From assembly GCF_900091725.1 (NCBI RefSeq), contig NZ_FMBW01000094.1, positions 1 to 64,000 on the forward strand: 64,000 nucleotides of DNA. The letters run 5' to 3'. This document shows positions 41,371 to 50,016 of this stretch, one piece after another (position 1 is the stretch's first letter; every line of letters begins with the position of its first letter). Origin of the DNA: Streptomyces sp. DvalAA-43. Its GTDB lineage: Bacteria > Actinomycetota > Actinomycetes > Streptomycetales > Streptomycetaceae. A program made the position numbers and the translations under genes. The notes under the pieces were generated by a model. It searched no databases, was not told where the DNA came from, and saw only the letters and a program-made list of their open reading frames with translations.

Positions 41371-42510
41371 TCAGAAGCCGTCCACAGCGGGCGGGTTGTC
41401 CGCGATGTCGGGCAGCCAGCCGGCGCGTGCGGCGTACCAGCCGAGCTGGAATCGGGTCGCCGCTCCCACGTCGTCCATCAGGGCGTGCAGCCTCCGCTGG
41501 ACGGTGCGGTGGCCCATGCCCAGCTGACGGGCTATCGCCGCATCGGTCAGGCCGACGTGGAGGAGCGCCACGATCCGCCGGTCGATCGCCGCGACCGGGG
41601 CCTCATGGTCCTCTTCCGTGCCGGAGACGCTCAGCCGCCAGCCCTTCTCGAAGTGCTCCTCGAAGAGCGAGACGAGGGCGGTGAGCAGGCCCGTCCGGTG
41701 GACGACGAGCGCCACCGGCTCCGTCTCGCGCTCCGGATCCAGGGGCAGCAGGGCGATGCGGCGGTCCACGATGGCGAGCTTGATCGGCAGCCGGTCCGTG
41801 ACGGAGATGTGCTGGCCCTGGGCGACGCAGGAGGCCAGCACGGCCGCGGTCTCCGGACGCTCCAGCCATGCGCGTTCGACGACGCTGCGTACGGTCACAC
41901 CGCGGCGGATCATCTCGGCGTCCACCTCTTCGTGGTTGTCCGCGAAGCTGAGCACCGCGGGCACATGCCTGGTCGGCACGAGGGTGCACACCTCTCTCCT
42001 GGCCTGCCGCTGCATGGTCAGCAGACGCCGCCGGATCGCCGCCGGCCCGGACAGCACCTCCACCGGCGCCCCCGACGCGTGGGTCTGCGCGGCGCGGTGG
42101 CGCTCCGTGAGGTCCCCGACGAGCGACTCGACCCGGTGCAGCGCGGACCGGCGGGATTCGAGCAGCGGCCCGAGCGCGAGGACGGGCGAGGCGGCCCGGT
42201 ACCGGACGGTGCCGTCGGCGTCCGGCCGCGCGGCGCTGGCGAGCCCGCGCTCGACGAGCGAGTCGAGGACGCGCATGACCGCCCGGCCGCTCGACGGGCC
42301 TGAGAGGGTGTCCGGTTCGCTGTCGGGGCGGTCCACCAGCAGGCGGTAGACGGCGTCCTCGTCCGGCGCGAGGCCGAGCAGGGTCAGCAGGGACTCGTCC
42401 ACCGGGTCGCGCGGCACGACGGCGCCGGGACGCCCGGTCTCTTCACGACCCGCATCGGCACCCGCCACCGGCCCCACCCCAATTCCCGCCGCTCCGTCGA
42501 CGGGGGTCAC
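41371..42510 (-). CDS. TrmB-like/LuxR-type helix-turn-helix transcriptional regulator
   Basis: About 379 aa if started at GTG 42510; the start is uncertain because TTG (42552) and later GTG codons are also open. An N-terminal winged-helix-like part (LTLLGLAPDEDAVYRLLVDRP) resembles TrmB-type regulators, a middle domain resembles phospholipase-D-like sensor regions (QARREVCTLVPT), and the C-terminus is a LuxR helix-turn-helix (LLHVGLTDAAIARQLGMGHRTVQRRLHALMDDVGA). It precedes the M4 protease gene on the same strand and may control it. Confidence 0.78.
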   Translation of the reverse strand: MTPVDGAAGIGVGPVAGADAGREETGRPGAVVPRDPVDESLLTLLGLAPDEDAVYRLLVDRPDSEPDTLSGPSSGRAVMRVLDSLVERGLASAARPDADGTVRYRAASPVLALGPLLESRRSALHRVESLVGDLTERHRAAQTHASGAPVEVLSGPAAIRRRLLTMQRQARREVCTLVPTRHVPAVLSFADNHEEVDAEMIRRGVTVRSVVERAWLERPETAAVLASCVAQGQHISVTDRLPIKLAIVDRRIALLPLDPERETEPVALVVHRTGLLTALVSLFEEHFEKGWRLSVSGTEEDHEAPVAAIDRRIVALLHVGLTDAAIARQLGMGHRTVQRRLHALMDDVGAATRFQLGWYAARAGWLPDIADNPPAVDGF

Positions 42511-42595
42511 ATTAACCGGCGGATTTCCGCAGGCCGAGGCCCCGTGGGGCAAGGGCCTGTCCGACCCTGACCCGCCGGACGGACTCGGCCGGGCC

Positions 42596-43072
42596 CTAGT
42601 CGAAGTCGTACACCGTCACCGGTATGTCCCGGCCGGTCAGCCGCTTCTCGATCAGGGGCTCGATCCGGGACCACGTCCCGCCCGCCAGTCCGCAGCCGAT
42701 CCGGGGCATATGGACCGAGGCCCCCAACTCCTGGGCCCGGTCGGCCACCGCGCCCAGCGCCGTGTCGATCGCCTCGTAACGCACCGGAACCCCCTTGCTG
42801 CCCGTGCGCATGCCCCGCTGGCCCACCGCGTTGGCCACCCATATGCGGGGACCGACCTGTACGAACTGCACCGCGCCGAGGCCGAAGTCATTGCTCGCGC
42901 GCTCCCGGTGCCAGCGCCGGTAGGCCGCCTCGGGCTCGGGCCAGCGGCGCGAGAGCGCCAGGACGAATCCCTTGCCCCAGCCGCCGAGGTCGTTGCAGAC
43001 ATGGACGATCAGCTTGACGCCCTTGCCGTGGGGCGCGGTCGCGTCCCCCTTGATGTACATGATCCCGGACAT
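42596..43072 (-). CDS. Macrodomain protein (ADP-ribose or derivative binding)
   Basis: A 158-aa single macrodomain. The conserved face is IVHVCNDLGGWGKGFVLALSRRW, with WVANAVGQRG and MPRIGCGLAGGTW forming the ligand-binding loops. The N-terminus, MYIKGDATAPHGKG, resembles the ADP-ribose-1''-phosphatase/ALC1-like type more than MacroD. Likely substrates are ADP-ribosyl esters or ADP-ribose-1''-phosphate, but specificity is not visible. The ATG at 43070-43072 is the start. It diverges from the MerR regulator gene. Confidence 0.88.
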   Translation of the reverse strand: MSGIMYIKGDATAPHGKGVKLIVHVCNDLGGWGKGFVLALSRRWPEPEAAYRRWHRERASNDFGLGAVQFVQVGPRIWVANAVGQRGMRTGSKGVPVRYEAIDTALGAVADRAQELGASVHMPRIGCGLAGGTWSRIEPLIEKRLTGRDIPVTVYDFD

Positions 43073-43203
43073 GGCTTCAGGTTAGGTGCCGCCTCTGACA
43101 GCCGAGCTCTTTCACATCACTGGTGAGACAGCAATACTGTTGCACCGGGGTGGATCACGCGCACGGCGGCTCTTCCCCTCAGGGCCGGACACGAGGAGCA
43201 GAT

Positions 43204-43935
43204 ATGGCGACCGGGGCCGAGGAGCCTACGCTCACCGTCGACGAGCTGGCGGCGCGCGCCGGGGTGACCGTGCGTACGGTGCGGTTCTACAGCACCCGCG
43301 GGCTGCTGCCGCCCCCGGTCATCGGACCGCGCCGGGTGGGGCACTACGGGCACGACCACCTCTCCCGGCTGGCGCTCATCGAGGAGCTCCAGCACCAGGG
43401 CATGACGCTGGCCGCGATCGAACGGTATCTGGAGCAGCTGCCGCCGGATCTGAGCGCCCACGACCTGGCGATCCACCGGGCCCTGGTGGCCTCCTGGGCA
43501 CCGGACTCGGCGGAGGACGCGACCCGGGCGGAGCTGGAGCGGCGGGCGGGCCGGGCACTGACCGGGCAGGACATCGCGCGGCTGGCCGCGATGGGGGTAC
43601 TGGAGCGCGCGGAGCCGGTGGACGGCAGCTATCGGGTGGACCCGGGGCTGCTGCGGCTCGGGGTCGAGCTGCTCGGCGTGCCGATCGCGCACGAGACGAT
43701 CCTGGCCGCCCGCACGGTTCTGCTGGAGCACTCCCGGTCCGCGGCGCAGGAGTTGACCCGGCTGTTCCGGGACGAGGTGTGGGAGCCGTACCGGGAACGG
43801 GAGTCGGACCCCGAGCACGTGGCGGCGATGAAGTCGCTGTCGGCCCATATGCAGCCGATGGTGCTCCAGGCGCTGGTGACCGCGTTCCAGCGGTCGTTGA
43901 AGGAGGAGCTGCGGGCCGCGTTCACGGCGGAGTGA
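43204..43935 (+). CDS. MerR-family transcriptional regulator
   Basis: A 243-aa regulator with an N-terminal MerR domain (TVDELAARAGVTVRTVRFYSTRGLLPPP) and a recognisable dimer helix (LEELQHQGMTLAAIERYLE analogue). The rest is an effector-binding part of unknown ligand, not of the multidrug-binding GyrI type as far as I can see. The ATG at 43204 has GAGGAG 6 nt upstream. It converges with the beta-oxidation operon, whose last gene ends 73 nt away, and may be its regulator. Confidence 0.88.
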   Translation: MATGAEEPTLTVDELAARAGVTVRTVRFYSTRGLLPPPVIGPRRVGHYGHDHLSRLALIEELQHQGMTLAAIERYLEQLPPDLSAHDLAIHRALVASWAPDSAEDATRAELERRAGRALTGQDIARLAAMGVLERAEPVDGSYRVDPGLLRLGVELLGVPIAHETILAARTVLLEHSRSAAQELTRLFRDEVWEPYRERESDPEHVAAMKSLSAHMQPMVLQALVTAFQRSLKEELRAAFTAE

Positions 43936-44008
43936 ACGCGGCCCGCGGGGTGGGCGCCGGTCGTGGACGCCAACCGTGGCCGCCAGTCATGCGCGGCGGT
44001 CGTGGCCG

Positions 44009-46180
44009 TCAGTCGTGGAAGGTCTCGCCCTTCTCGGCCTTCTCCACGAGCAGCGCGGGCGGCAGGAAGCGGTCGCCGTACCGCTCCGCGAGCTCCCGGG
44101 CGCGGGCGACGAAGCCGGGCAGACCGCCCTCGTACCCGTTGATGTACTGGAGCACGCCGCCGGTCCACGGCGGGAAGCCGATGCCCATGATGGAGCCGAT
44201 GTTGGCGTCGGCGACCGTGATGAGGACGTTCTCCTCCAGGCAGCGGACGCTGTCCAGGGCCTCGGAGAACAGCATCCGCTCCTTCATGTCGAGGAAGGGG
44301 ATGTCGGTGTCCGGCCGGGTGAAGTGCTCCCGCAGTCCGGGCCACAGCCGGGTGCGCCTGCCGTTCTCGTCGTACTCGTAGAAGCCCGCGCCGCCGCTGC
44401 GTCCCGTCCGGCCGAACTCGTCGACCATCCGGTCGATGACCGCGTCCGAGGGGTGTCCTGGCCAGGTGCCGCCGGCCTCCTCGACGGCCCGCTTGGTCTC
44501 GTTGCGGATCTTGCGGGGCAGGGTGAGCGTCAGCTCGTCCATCAGGGAGAGCACCTTTGCCGGGTAGCCGGACTGTGCCGCGGCCTGTTCCACGGAGGCG
44601 GGCTCGACGCCCTCGCCGACCATGGCGACACCTTCGTTGATGAACTGGCCGATGACGCGCGAGGTGAAGAAGCCGCGCGAGTCGTTGACGACGATCGGGG
44701 TCTTCTTGATCCGGCGGACCAGGTCGAAGGCGCGGGCCAGGGCCTCGTCGCCGGTCCGCTCGCCCTTGATGATCTCGACCAGCGGCATCTTGTCCACGGG
44801 CGAGAAGAAGTGCAGCCCGATGAAGTCGGCCGGGCGCGAGACGCCTTCGGCGAGGACGGTGATGGGCAGGGTCGAGGTGTTGGAGCAGAGCAGCGCGTCC
44901 GGCTCGATGATGTCCTGGATCTCCTGGAACACCTTGTGCTTGAGCGCGGTGTCCTCGAAGACGGCCTCGATGACGGCGTCGCAGCCCGCGAGGTCGGCCG
45001 GGTCGCCGGTCGGGACGATCCTGGCCAGCAGCTCGTCGCGGGTCGCCTCGGTGGTGCGGCCCCGGGAGAGCGCCTTGTCGAGGAGCTTCTCGCTGTACGC
45101 CTTGCCCCTGGCCGCCGCCTCGGCCGAGACGTCCTTGAGCACGACGTCGATCCCGGCGCGGGCACAGGAGTACGCGATGCCCGCACCCATCATCCCGGCG
45201 CCGAGCACGGCGACCTTGGTGACCTGGCGCTCCTCGATGCCCTTGGGGCGGCTGGCGCCGGAGTTGACGGCCTGGAGGTCGAAGAAGAACGCCTGGATCA
45301 TGTTCTTCGCGACCTGGCCGGTGACCAGCTCGGTGAAGTAGCGGGCCTCGATGGTCAGGGCGGTCTCGAAGTCGACCTGGGAGCCCTCGACGGCGGCGGC
45401 CAGGATGTTGCGGGGCGCGGGCATCGGGGCCCCGGCGAGCTGCTTCTTCAGGTTCGCGGGGAAGGCCGGCAGATTGGCGGCGAACTTCGGGCTGGACGGG
45501 GTTCCGCCGGGGATCCGGTACCCCTTGACGTCCCAGGGCTGCTGGGATTCGGGGTGGGCGTCGATGAAGGCGCGGGCCTTTTCGAGCATCTCCTCCCGGG
45601 TGGCGGCGACCTCGTGGACCAGGCCGTTCTCCAGGGCGCGCCGCGGGGTGTACTGGGTGCCCTGGAGGAGGACCTTCAGCAGGGCGTCGGCGATGCCCAT
45701 GAGGCGTACGGTGCGGGTGACGCCGCCGCCCGCGGGCAGCAGGCCGAGGGTGACCTCGGGAAGGCCGATCCGGGAGCCGGGCGCGTCGAGCGCGACGCGG
45801 TGGTGCGAGGCGAGCGCGATCTCGTAACCGCCGCCGAGGGCCGCGCCGTTGATGGCGGCGACGACGGGCTTGCCGAGGGCCTCGATGCGGCGCAGCGAGT
45901 TCTTGATGGCGGTGCCGGTGTCGAAGGCCTGCTGGGCGTTCTCGGGACCGACCTTGATCATGTCCTTGAGGTCGCCGCCCGCGAAGAAGGTCTTCTTGGC
46001 GGAGGTGTAGATGATGCCGCGGATGGCGTCCTTCTCCGCCTCCGCGCGGTCGGCGATGGCCGCGATGGAGTCCTTGAAGGCCTGGTTCATCGTGTTGGCG
46101 GACTGGTCGGGATCGTCGAGTACGAGGGTGACGACGCCGGTCTCGTCCTGTTCCCAGCGGATGGTCGTGCTCTCGGTCAT
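44009..46180 (-). CDS. Multifunctional 3-hydroxyacyl-CoA dehydrogenase/enoyl-CoA hydratase (FadB/FadJ-type)
   Basis: A 723-aa bifunctional beta-oxidation enzyme. Residues about 1-190 are a crotonase domain (GGGYEIALASHHRVA, IGLPEVTLGLLPAGGG with the catalytic Glu). After a linker comes the NAD-binding domain (VAVLGAGMMGAGIAYSCARAG) and then the two helical 3HCDH domains (FIGLHFFSPVDKMPLVEII, GRSGGAGFYEYDENG). Together they hydrate enoyl-CoA and oxidise the 3-hydroxyacyl-CoA. It is the last gene of the operon, 39 nt after the thiolase gene. Confidence 0.95.
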   Translation of the reverse strand: MTESTTIRWEQDETGVVTLVLDDPDQSANTMNQAFKDSIAAIADRAEAEKDAIRGIIYTSAKKTFFAGGDLKDMIKVGPENAQQAFDTGTAIKNSLRRIEALGKPVVAAINGAALGGGYEIALASHHRVALDAPGSRIGLPEVTLGLLPAGGGVTRTVRLMGIADALLKVLLQGTQYTPRRALENGLVHEVAATREEMLEKARAFIDAHPESQQPWDVKGYRIPGGTPSSPKFAANLPAFPANLKKQLAGAPMPAPRNILAAAVEGSQVDFETALTIEARYFTELVTGQVAKNMIQAFFFDLQAVNSGASRPKGIEERQVTKVAVLGAGMMGAGIAYSCARAGIDVVLKDVSAEAAARGKAYSEKLLDKALSRGRTTEATRDELLARIVPTGDPADLAGCDAVIEAVFEDTALKHKVFQEIQDIIEPDALLCSNTSTLPITVLAEGVSRPADFIGLHFFSPVDKMPLVEIIKGERTGDEALARAFDLVRRIKKTPIVVNDSRGFFTSRVIGQFINEGVAMVGEGVEPASVEQAAAQSGYPAKVLSLMDELTLTLPRKIRNETKRAVEEAGGTWPGHPSDAVIDRMVDEFGRTGRSGGAGFYEYDENGRRTRLWPGLREHFTRPDTDIPFLDMKERMLFSEALDSVRCLEENVLITVADANIGSIMGIGFPPWTGGVLQYINGYEGGLPGFVARARELAERYGDRFLPPALLVEKAEKGETFHD

Positions 46181-46219
46181 GTGTCTGTCTTCTCCGTAGG
46201 CAGGGGTGGCCGGGGACGG

Positions 46220-47434
46220 TCAGAGACGCTCGATGACGGTGGCGACACCCATGCCGCCGCCGACGCAGAGGGTGGCGAGGCCGTACCGCTGGTCGCGGCG
46301 TTCCAGTTCGTCGATGAGGGTGCCGAGGATCATCGCGCCGGTGGCGCCGAGCGGGTGGCCGAGGGCGATGGCTCCGCCGTTGACGTTGATCTTGTCGATC
46401 GGGAGCTTCATGTCCCGGGCGAAGCGGAGGACGACGCCGGCGAACGCCTCGTTGATCTCGACGAGGTCGATGTCGTCGATGGTCAGCCCGGCCTTGGCGA
46501 GCGCCTTGCGGGTGGCGGGCGCGGGGCCGGTCAGCATGATGGTCGGCTCGGAGCCGGAGACGGCGGCGGAGATGATCCGGGCGCGCGGCGTCAGTCCGTA
46601 GCGCTCGCCGACCTCCTGGTTGCCGATCGCGACGAGCGCGGCGCCGTCGACGATGCCGGAGGAGTTGCCCGCGTGGTGGACGTGGTCGATCTTCTCGACC
46701 CAGTGGTACTTCTGCAGCGCCACCGCGTCGAAGCCGCCCATCTCGCCGATCGCCGCGAAGGAGGGCTTGAGCGCGGCCAGCGAGTCGGCGGTGGTGCCGG
46801 GCCGCATGTGCTCGTCGTGGTCGAGCACGACGAGGCCGTTGCGGTCCTTGACCGGGACGACGGAGCGAGCGAAGCGGCCGTCCTTCCATGCCTCGGCGGC
46901 GCGCTCCTGGGAGAGTGCGGCGAACTCGTCGACGTCGCGGCGGGAGAAGCCCTCGATGGTGGCGATGAGGTCGGCTCCGACGCCCTGCGGGGCGAAGCCG
47001 GTCTCGAAGTTGGTCATCGGGTCCATCGCCCAGGCGCCGCCGTCGGATCCCATCGGGACCCGGGACATCGACTCGACACCGCCCGCGAGCACGAGGTCCT
47101 CCCAGCCCGAACGGACCTTGGCGGCGGCCAGGTTGACGGCCTCCAGGCCCGAGGCGCAGAAGCGGTTCTCCTGTACTCCGGCGACGGTGTCCGGGAGGCC
47201 GGCGGCGATGGCGGCGATCCGGGCGATGTCGGAGCCCTGGTCGCCGAGCGGGCTGACCACGCCGAGGACGATGTCGTCGATGGCCGCCGGGTCGAGGCCG
47301 GGGAAGCGGTTGCGGATCTCGTGGATGAGGCCGACGACGAGGTCGATCGGCTTGGTGCCGTGCAGGGCGCCATTGGCCTTGCCGCGGCCGCGCGGGGTGC
47401 GGATCGCGTCGTAGACAAATGCTTCGGTACTCAA
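46220..47434 (-). CDS. Acetyl-CoA acetyltransferase (thiolase)
   Basis: A 404-aa degradative-type thiolase. The acyl-enzyme Cys lies in VQENRFCASGLEAVNLAA, the second catalytic His in VNGGAIALGHPLGATGA and the proton-donor Cys in LATLCVGGGMGVA. The TTG at 47434 (LSTEAFVYDAIRTPRGR) is the start, with AAAGG upstream. An internal ATG would remove the conserved N-terminus. It sits between the acyl-CoA dehydrogenase and the FadB-type gene and completes a beta-oxidation cycle. Confidence 0.95.
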   Translation of the reverse strand: MSTEAFVYDAIRTPRGRGKANGALHGTKPIDLVVGLIHEIRNRFPGLDPAAIDDIVLGVVSPLGDQGSDIARIAAIAAGLPDTVAGVQENRFCASGLEAVNLAAAKVRSGWEDLVLAGGVESMSRVPMGSDGGAWAMDPMTNFETGFAPQGVGADLIATIEGFSRRDVDEFAALSQERAAEAWKDGRFARSVVPVKDRNGLVVLDHDEHMRPGTTADSLAALKPSFAAIGEMGGFDAVALQKYHWVEKIDHVHHAGNSSGIVDGAALVAIGNQEVGERYGLTPRARIISAAVSGSEPTIMLTGPAPATRKALAKAGLTIDDIDLVEINEAFAGVVLRFARDMKLPIDKINVNGGAIALGHPLGATGAMILGTLIDELERRDQRYGLATLCVGGGMGVATVIERL

Positions 47435-47469
47435 GTCAGCAGCCTTTCGGGGGTGGTTGTGCGACGGGG

Positions 47470-48612
47470 TCAGGCGAGCAGCGAACGGCCGATGATCTCC
47501 TTCATGATCTCGGTCGTGCCGCCGTAGATGGTCTGGATACGGCCGTCGGTGAACGCCCTGGCGATCGGATACTCCGTCATGTAGCCGTAACCACCGTGCA
47601 GTTGGAGGCAGCGGTCGGCGACGCGCTTCTGCAGTTCGGTGGCCCACCACTTGGCCATCGAGGCGTGCACGGCGTCGAGCGTCCCGTCGGAGTGGTCGAC
47701 GATGCAGCGGTCGAGGAAGGCACGGGTGACGGCGCACTCGGTGGCCATCTCGGCGATCTCGAACCTGATGTGCTGGAGTTTGGCGAGCGGCCGCCCGAAG
47801 GCCTCGCGCTCCTTGACGTACCGCGTGGTGATCTCCAGCAGGTGTTCCGCCGCGGCGATCCCGGCCACCGCTATGCCCATGCGCTCCTGCGCGAGGTTGG
47901 TCATCAGATGGATGAAGGCGCCGTCCCGCTCACCGAGGAGGTTCTCCTTGGGGACGCGTACGTCGTTGAAGAACAACTCGGCGGTGTCCTGGGACTTCTG
48001 GCCGATCTTGTCGAGGTTGCGGCCCCGCTCGAAGCCCTCGGCGCCCCGTTCGACGACGATCAGCGAGAGCCCCTTCGCGCCGCCCTCGGGGGTGGTCTTC
48101 GCCACGACGACCACCAGGTCGGCGAGGATGCCGTTGGAGATGAAGGTCTTGGAGCCGTTGAGCAGCCAGTGGTCGCCCTTGTCCTCGGCGGTGGTGCGGA
48201 TGCCCTGGAGGTCGGAGCCCGCGCCGGGTTCGGTCATGGCGATGGCGGTGATGGTCTCGCCGCCGCAGAAGCCGGGCAGCCAGCGCCGCTTCTGCTCGTC
48301 GGTGGCGAGACCGGTGAGGTAGGGGCCGATGATGTCGTTGTGCAGCCCCAGCGCGAGGCCGGGGGTGCCGGCCCGGGTGAACTCCTCGGCGAGTACGGCG
48401 CTGTAGCGGAAGTCGGTGTTGCCGCCGCCCCCGTACTCCTCGGGTACGGCGAGGCCCAGCAGCCCCTGCCGGCCGGCCGCGAGCCAGGCCTCGCGCGAGA
48501 CGATGCCGTCCTTCTCCCACTGCTCGTAGTGCGGGAGGACCTCCTTGGTGAGGAAGGTGCGCACGGTCTCGCGGAACGCGTGGTGCTCTTCGGTGAAGAT
48601 CTGCCGCTGCAC
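47470..48612 (-). CDS. Acyl-CoA dehydrogenase
   Basis: A 380-aa FAD-dependent acyl-CoA dehydrogenase. The family signature AIAMTEPGAGSDLQGIRTTA and the C-terminal catalytic-base region LQLHGGYGYMTEYPIARAFTDGRIQTIYGGTTEIMKEIIGR are complete. The length and N-terminal FTEEHHAFRETVRTFL are standard. It starts with GTG at 48612 and is followed 35 nt later by the thiolase gene. It performs the first oxidation of the fatty-acid cycle. Chain-length preference cannot be read from sequence. Confidence 0.95.
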   Translation of the reverse strand: MQRQIFTEEHHAFRETVRTFLTKEVLPHYEQWEKDGIVSREAWLAAGRQGLLGLAVPEEYGGGGNTDFRYSAVLAEEFTRAGTPGLALGLHNDIIGPYLTGLATDEQKRRWLPGFCGGETITAIAMTEPGAGSDLQGIRTTAEDKGDHWLLNGSKTFISNGILADLVVVVAKTTPEGGAKGLSLIVVERGAEGFERGRNLDKIGQKSQDTAELFFNDVRVPKENLLGERDGAFIHLMTNLAQERMGIAVAGIAAAEHLLEITTRYVKEREAFGRPLAKLQHIRFEIAEMATECAVTRAFLDRCIVDHSDGTLDAVHASMAKWWATELQKRVADRCLQLHGGYGYMTEYPIARAFTDGRIQTIYGGTTEIMKEIIGRSLLA

Positions 48613-48678
48613 TGCGGGCCTCCTGGAGCCGGTTCTCGGGGGTGGGGACGGGCCGGGCCGGTCGGGGCCCGGCGGGGA

Positions 48679-49812
48679 TCACGGGGACGCGAGGCCGGGT
48701 ACGCCCCAGTCGGCGGCGACGGCCTCGGTGTCCGCGCCGGGTCGCGCGGGGCCCCGGCGTACGGAGGCGGGGGTCGCGGAGAAGCGCGGTGCGGGCGCGG
48801 GCTGGGTGAGTCCGCCGTGCTCGACGAAGGTGGCGCGGGCGGCGATGTGCGGGTGGTGGGGCGCTTCCCGGAGCGAGAGGACAGGGGCGACGCAGGCGTC
48901 CGACCCCTCGAACACCTCGGTCCACTCGGCGCGCGTACGGGTCCTGAACCGGTCGGCGACGACCGTGCGCAGTTCGTCCCACCGGGTGATGTCACCCCGG
49001 TCCGGGGCGGTGTCCCCGATCCCGAGGAGCCTGCCGAACTCGTCGTAGAACCGCTGCTCCAGCGGCCCGACCGCCATGTACTGGCCGTCGGCGGTCTCGT
49101 ACGTGCCGTAGAACGGGCAGCCACCGTCCAGGAGGTTGGAGCCGCGCCGGTCCTGCCAGCCGCCGGCCGCCAGCATGCCGTGGATCATCGTGGCGAGATG
49201 GGCGGCGCCGTCGACGATCGCGGCGTCCACGACCTGGCCCCGGCCGCCGGGGGTGCGGGCGTGCTGGAGGGCGGCGAGCACCCCGACGACGAGATAGAGC
49301 GAGCCGCCCGCGTAGTCGCCGACGAGATTGGCCGGGACGGTGGGCGGCTCTCCGGGCCTGCCGATCATGGAGAGGGTGCCGGTCAGAGCGATGTAGGCGA
49401 CATCGTGCCCGGCCCGTTCGGCGAGCGGTCCGTCCTGGCCCCAGCCGGTCATCCGCCCGTACACGAGCCGCGGATTGCGGGCCAGCACGGCCTCGGGGCC
49501 GACCCCGAGGCGTTCGGCGACACCCGGCCGGTAGCCCTCGATCAGGATGTCGGCGCGCTCGGCCAGATCGAGCACCGTGGCGGCACCGCCCTCGGCCTTG
49601 AGGTCGACGAGCACCGAACGCTTGTTGCGGTTGGTGAGGTCGTACGCGGGGTCGATGCCCAGCCCCGCGCCGCCGGGCCGGTCGACCCTGACGACGTCGG
49701 CACCGAGGTCGGCCAGGAGCATCGCGGCGAACGGGCCGGGGCCGATGCCTGCCAGTTCGACCACCCGCACCCCTGCCAGCGGGCCGTGCGAGCCGTGCTC
49801 TGTCGTTGCCAT
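48679..49812 (-). CDS. CaiB/BaiF-type CoA transferase (possibly alpha-methylacyl-CoA racemase-like)
   Basis: A 377-aa class III CoA-transferase-family protein. Visible motifs are GPLAGVRVVELAGIGPGPFAAMLLADLGADVVRVDRPGG and NRNKRSVLVDLK, and the HDVAYIALTGTLSMIG region, which resembles alpha-methylacyl-CoA racemase. The Asp expected at the acyl-attachment site lies in LVGDYAGGSLYLVVG. As the first gene of the operon it could racemise methyl-branched acyl-CoA for the dehydrogenase. The ATG at 49810-49812 is the start. A palindrome lies 27 nt upstream. Confidence 0.85.
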   Translation of the reverse strand: MATTEHGSHGPLAGVRVVELAGIGPGPFAAMLLADLGADVVRVDRPGGAGLGIDPAYDLTNRNKRSVLVDLKAEGGAATVLDLAERADILIEGYRPGVAERLGVGPEAVLARNPRLVYGRMTGWGQDGPLAERAGHDVAYIALTGTLSMIGRPGEPPTVPANLVGDYAGGSLYLVVGVLAALQHARTPGGRGQVVDAAIVDGAAHLATMIHGMLAAGGWQDRRGSNLLDGGCPFYGTYETADGQYMAVGPLEQRFYDEFGRLLGIGDTAPDRGDITRWDELRTVVADRFRTRTRAEWTEVFEGSDACVAPVLSLREAPHHPHIAARATFVEHGGLTQPAPAPRFSATPASVRRGPARPGADTEAVAADWGVPGLASP

Positions 49813-49838
49813 CAAGCCCCCAGCGGTATGACACAACT

Positions 49839-49849
49839 GATGTAACATC
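49839..49849. promoter_or_regulatory. 11-bp palindrome GATGTAACATC upstream of the beta-oxidation operon
   Basis: GATGT-A-ACATC is an odd-length perfect palindrome 27 nt upstream of the first gene of the operon. It is followed 1 nt later by a second run containing GATGATG. It may be a site for a TetR- or FadR-type regulator of fatty-acid degradation. No -35/-10 pair was clear to me. Confidence 0.4.
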
Positions 49850-50016
49850 GATGATGCTAAGAACGCACCGCGCTCCGCACAACCCTTTTGGCCGAGCAAG
49901 CGCTTAGTTCTTCCTCCGGGATCCTCCCCCACCGGCGCCGCCCTGCCGCACACCGCCACGACCCCCTCCGCTAGCCTCTGCCTCCCACATCGGCACCGGC
50001 CCCCGCGGAGGCAGTC

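Noticed and set aside
43936..44008. Imperfect repeats of GTCGTGG and GGCCGCCAGTC after the MerR gene.
   Set aside because: Short, irregular and GC-biased. No clear period or conserved core, and probably chance in a GC-rich gap.
43086..44381. A 431-aa plus-strand frame over the MerR gene.
   Set aside because: It is a frame-shifted reading of the MerR gene running antisense into the FadB-type gene. It has no domain.
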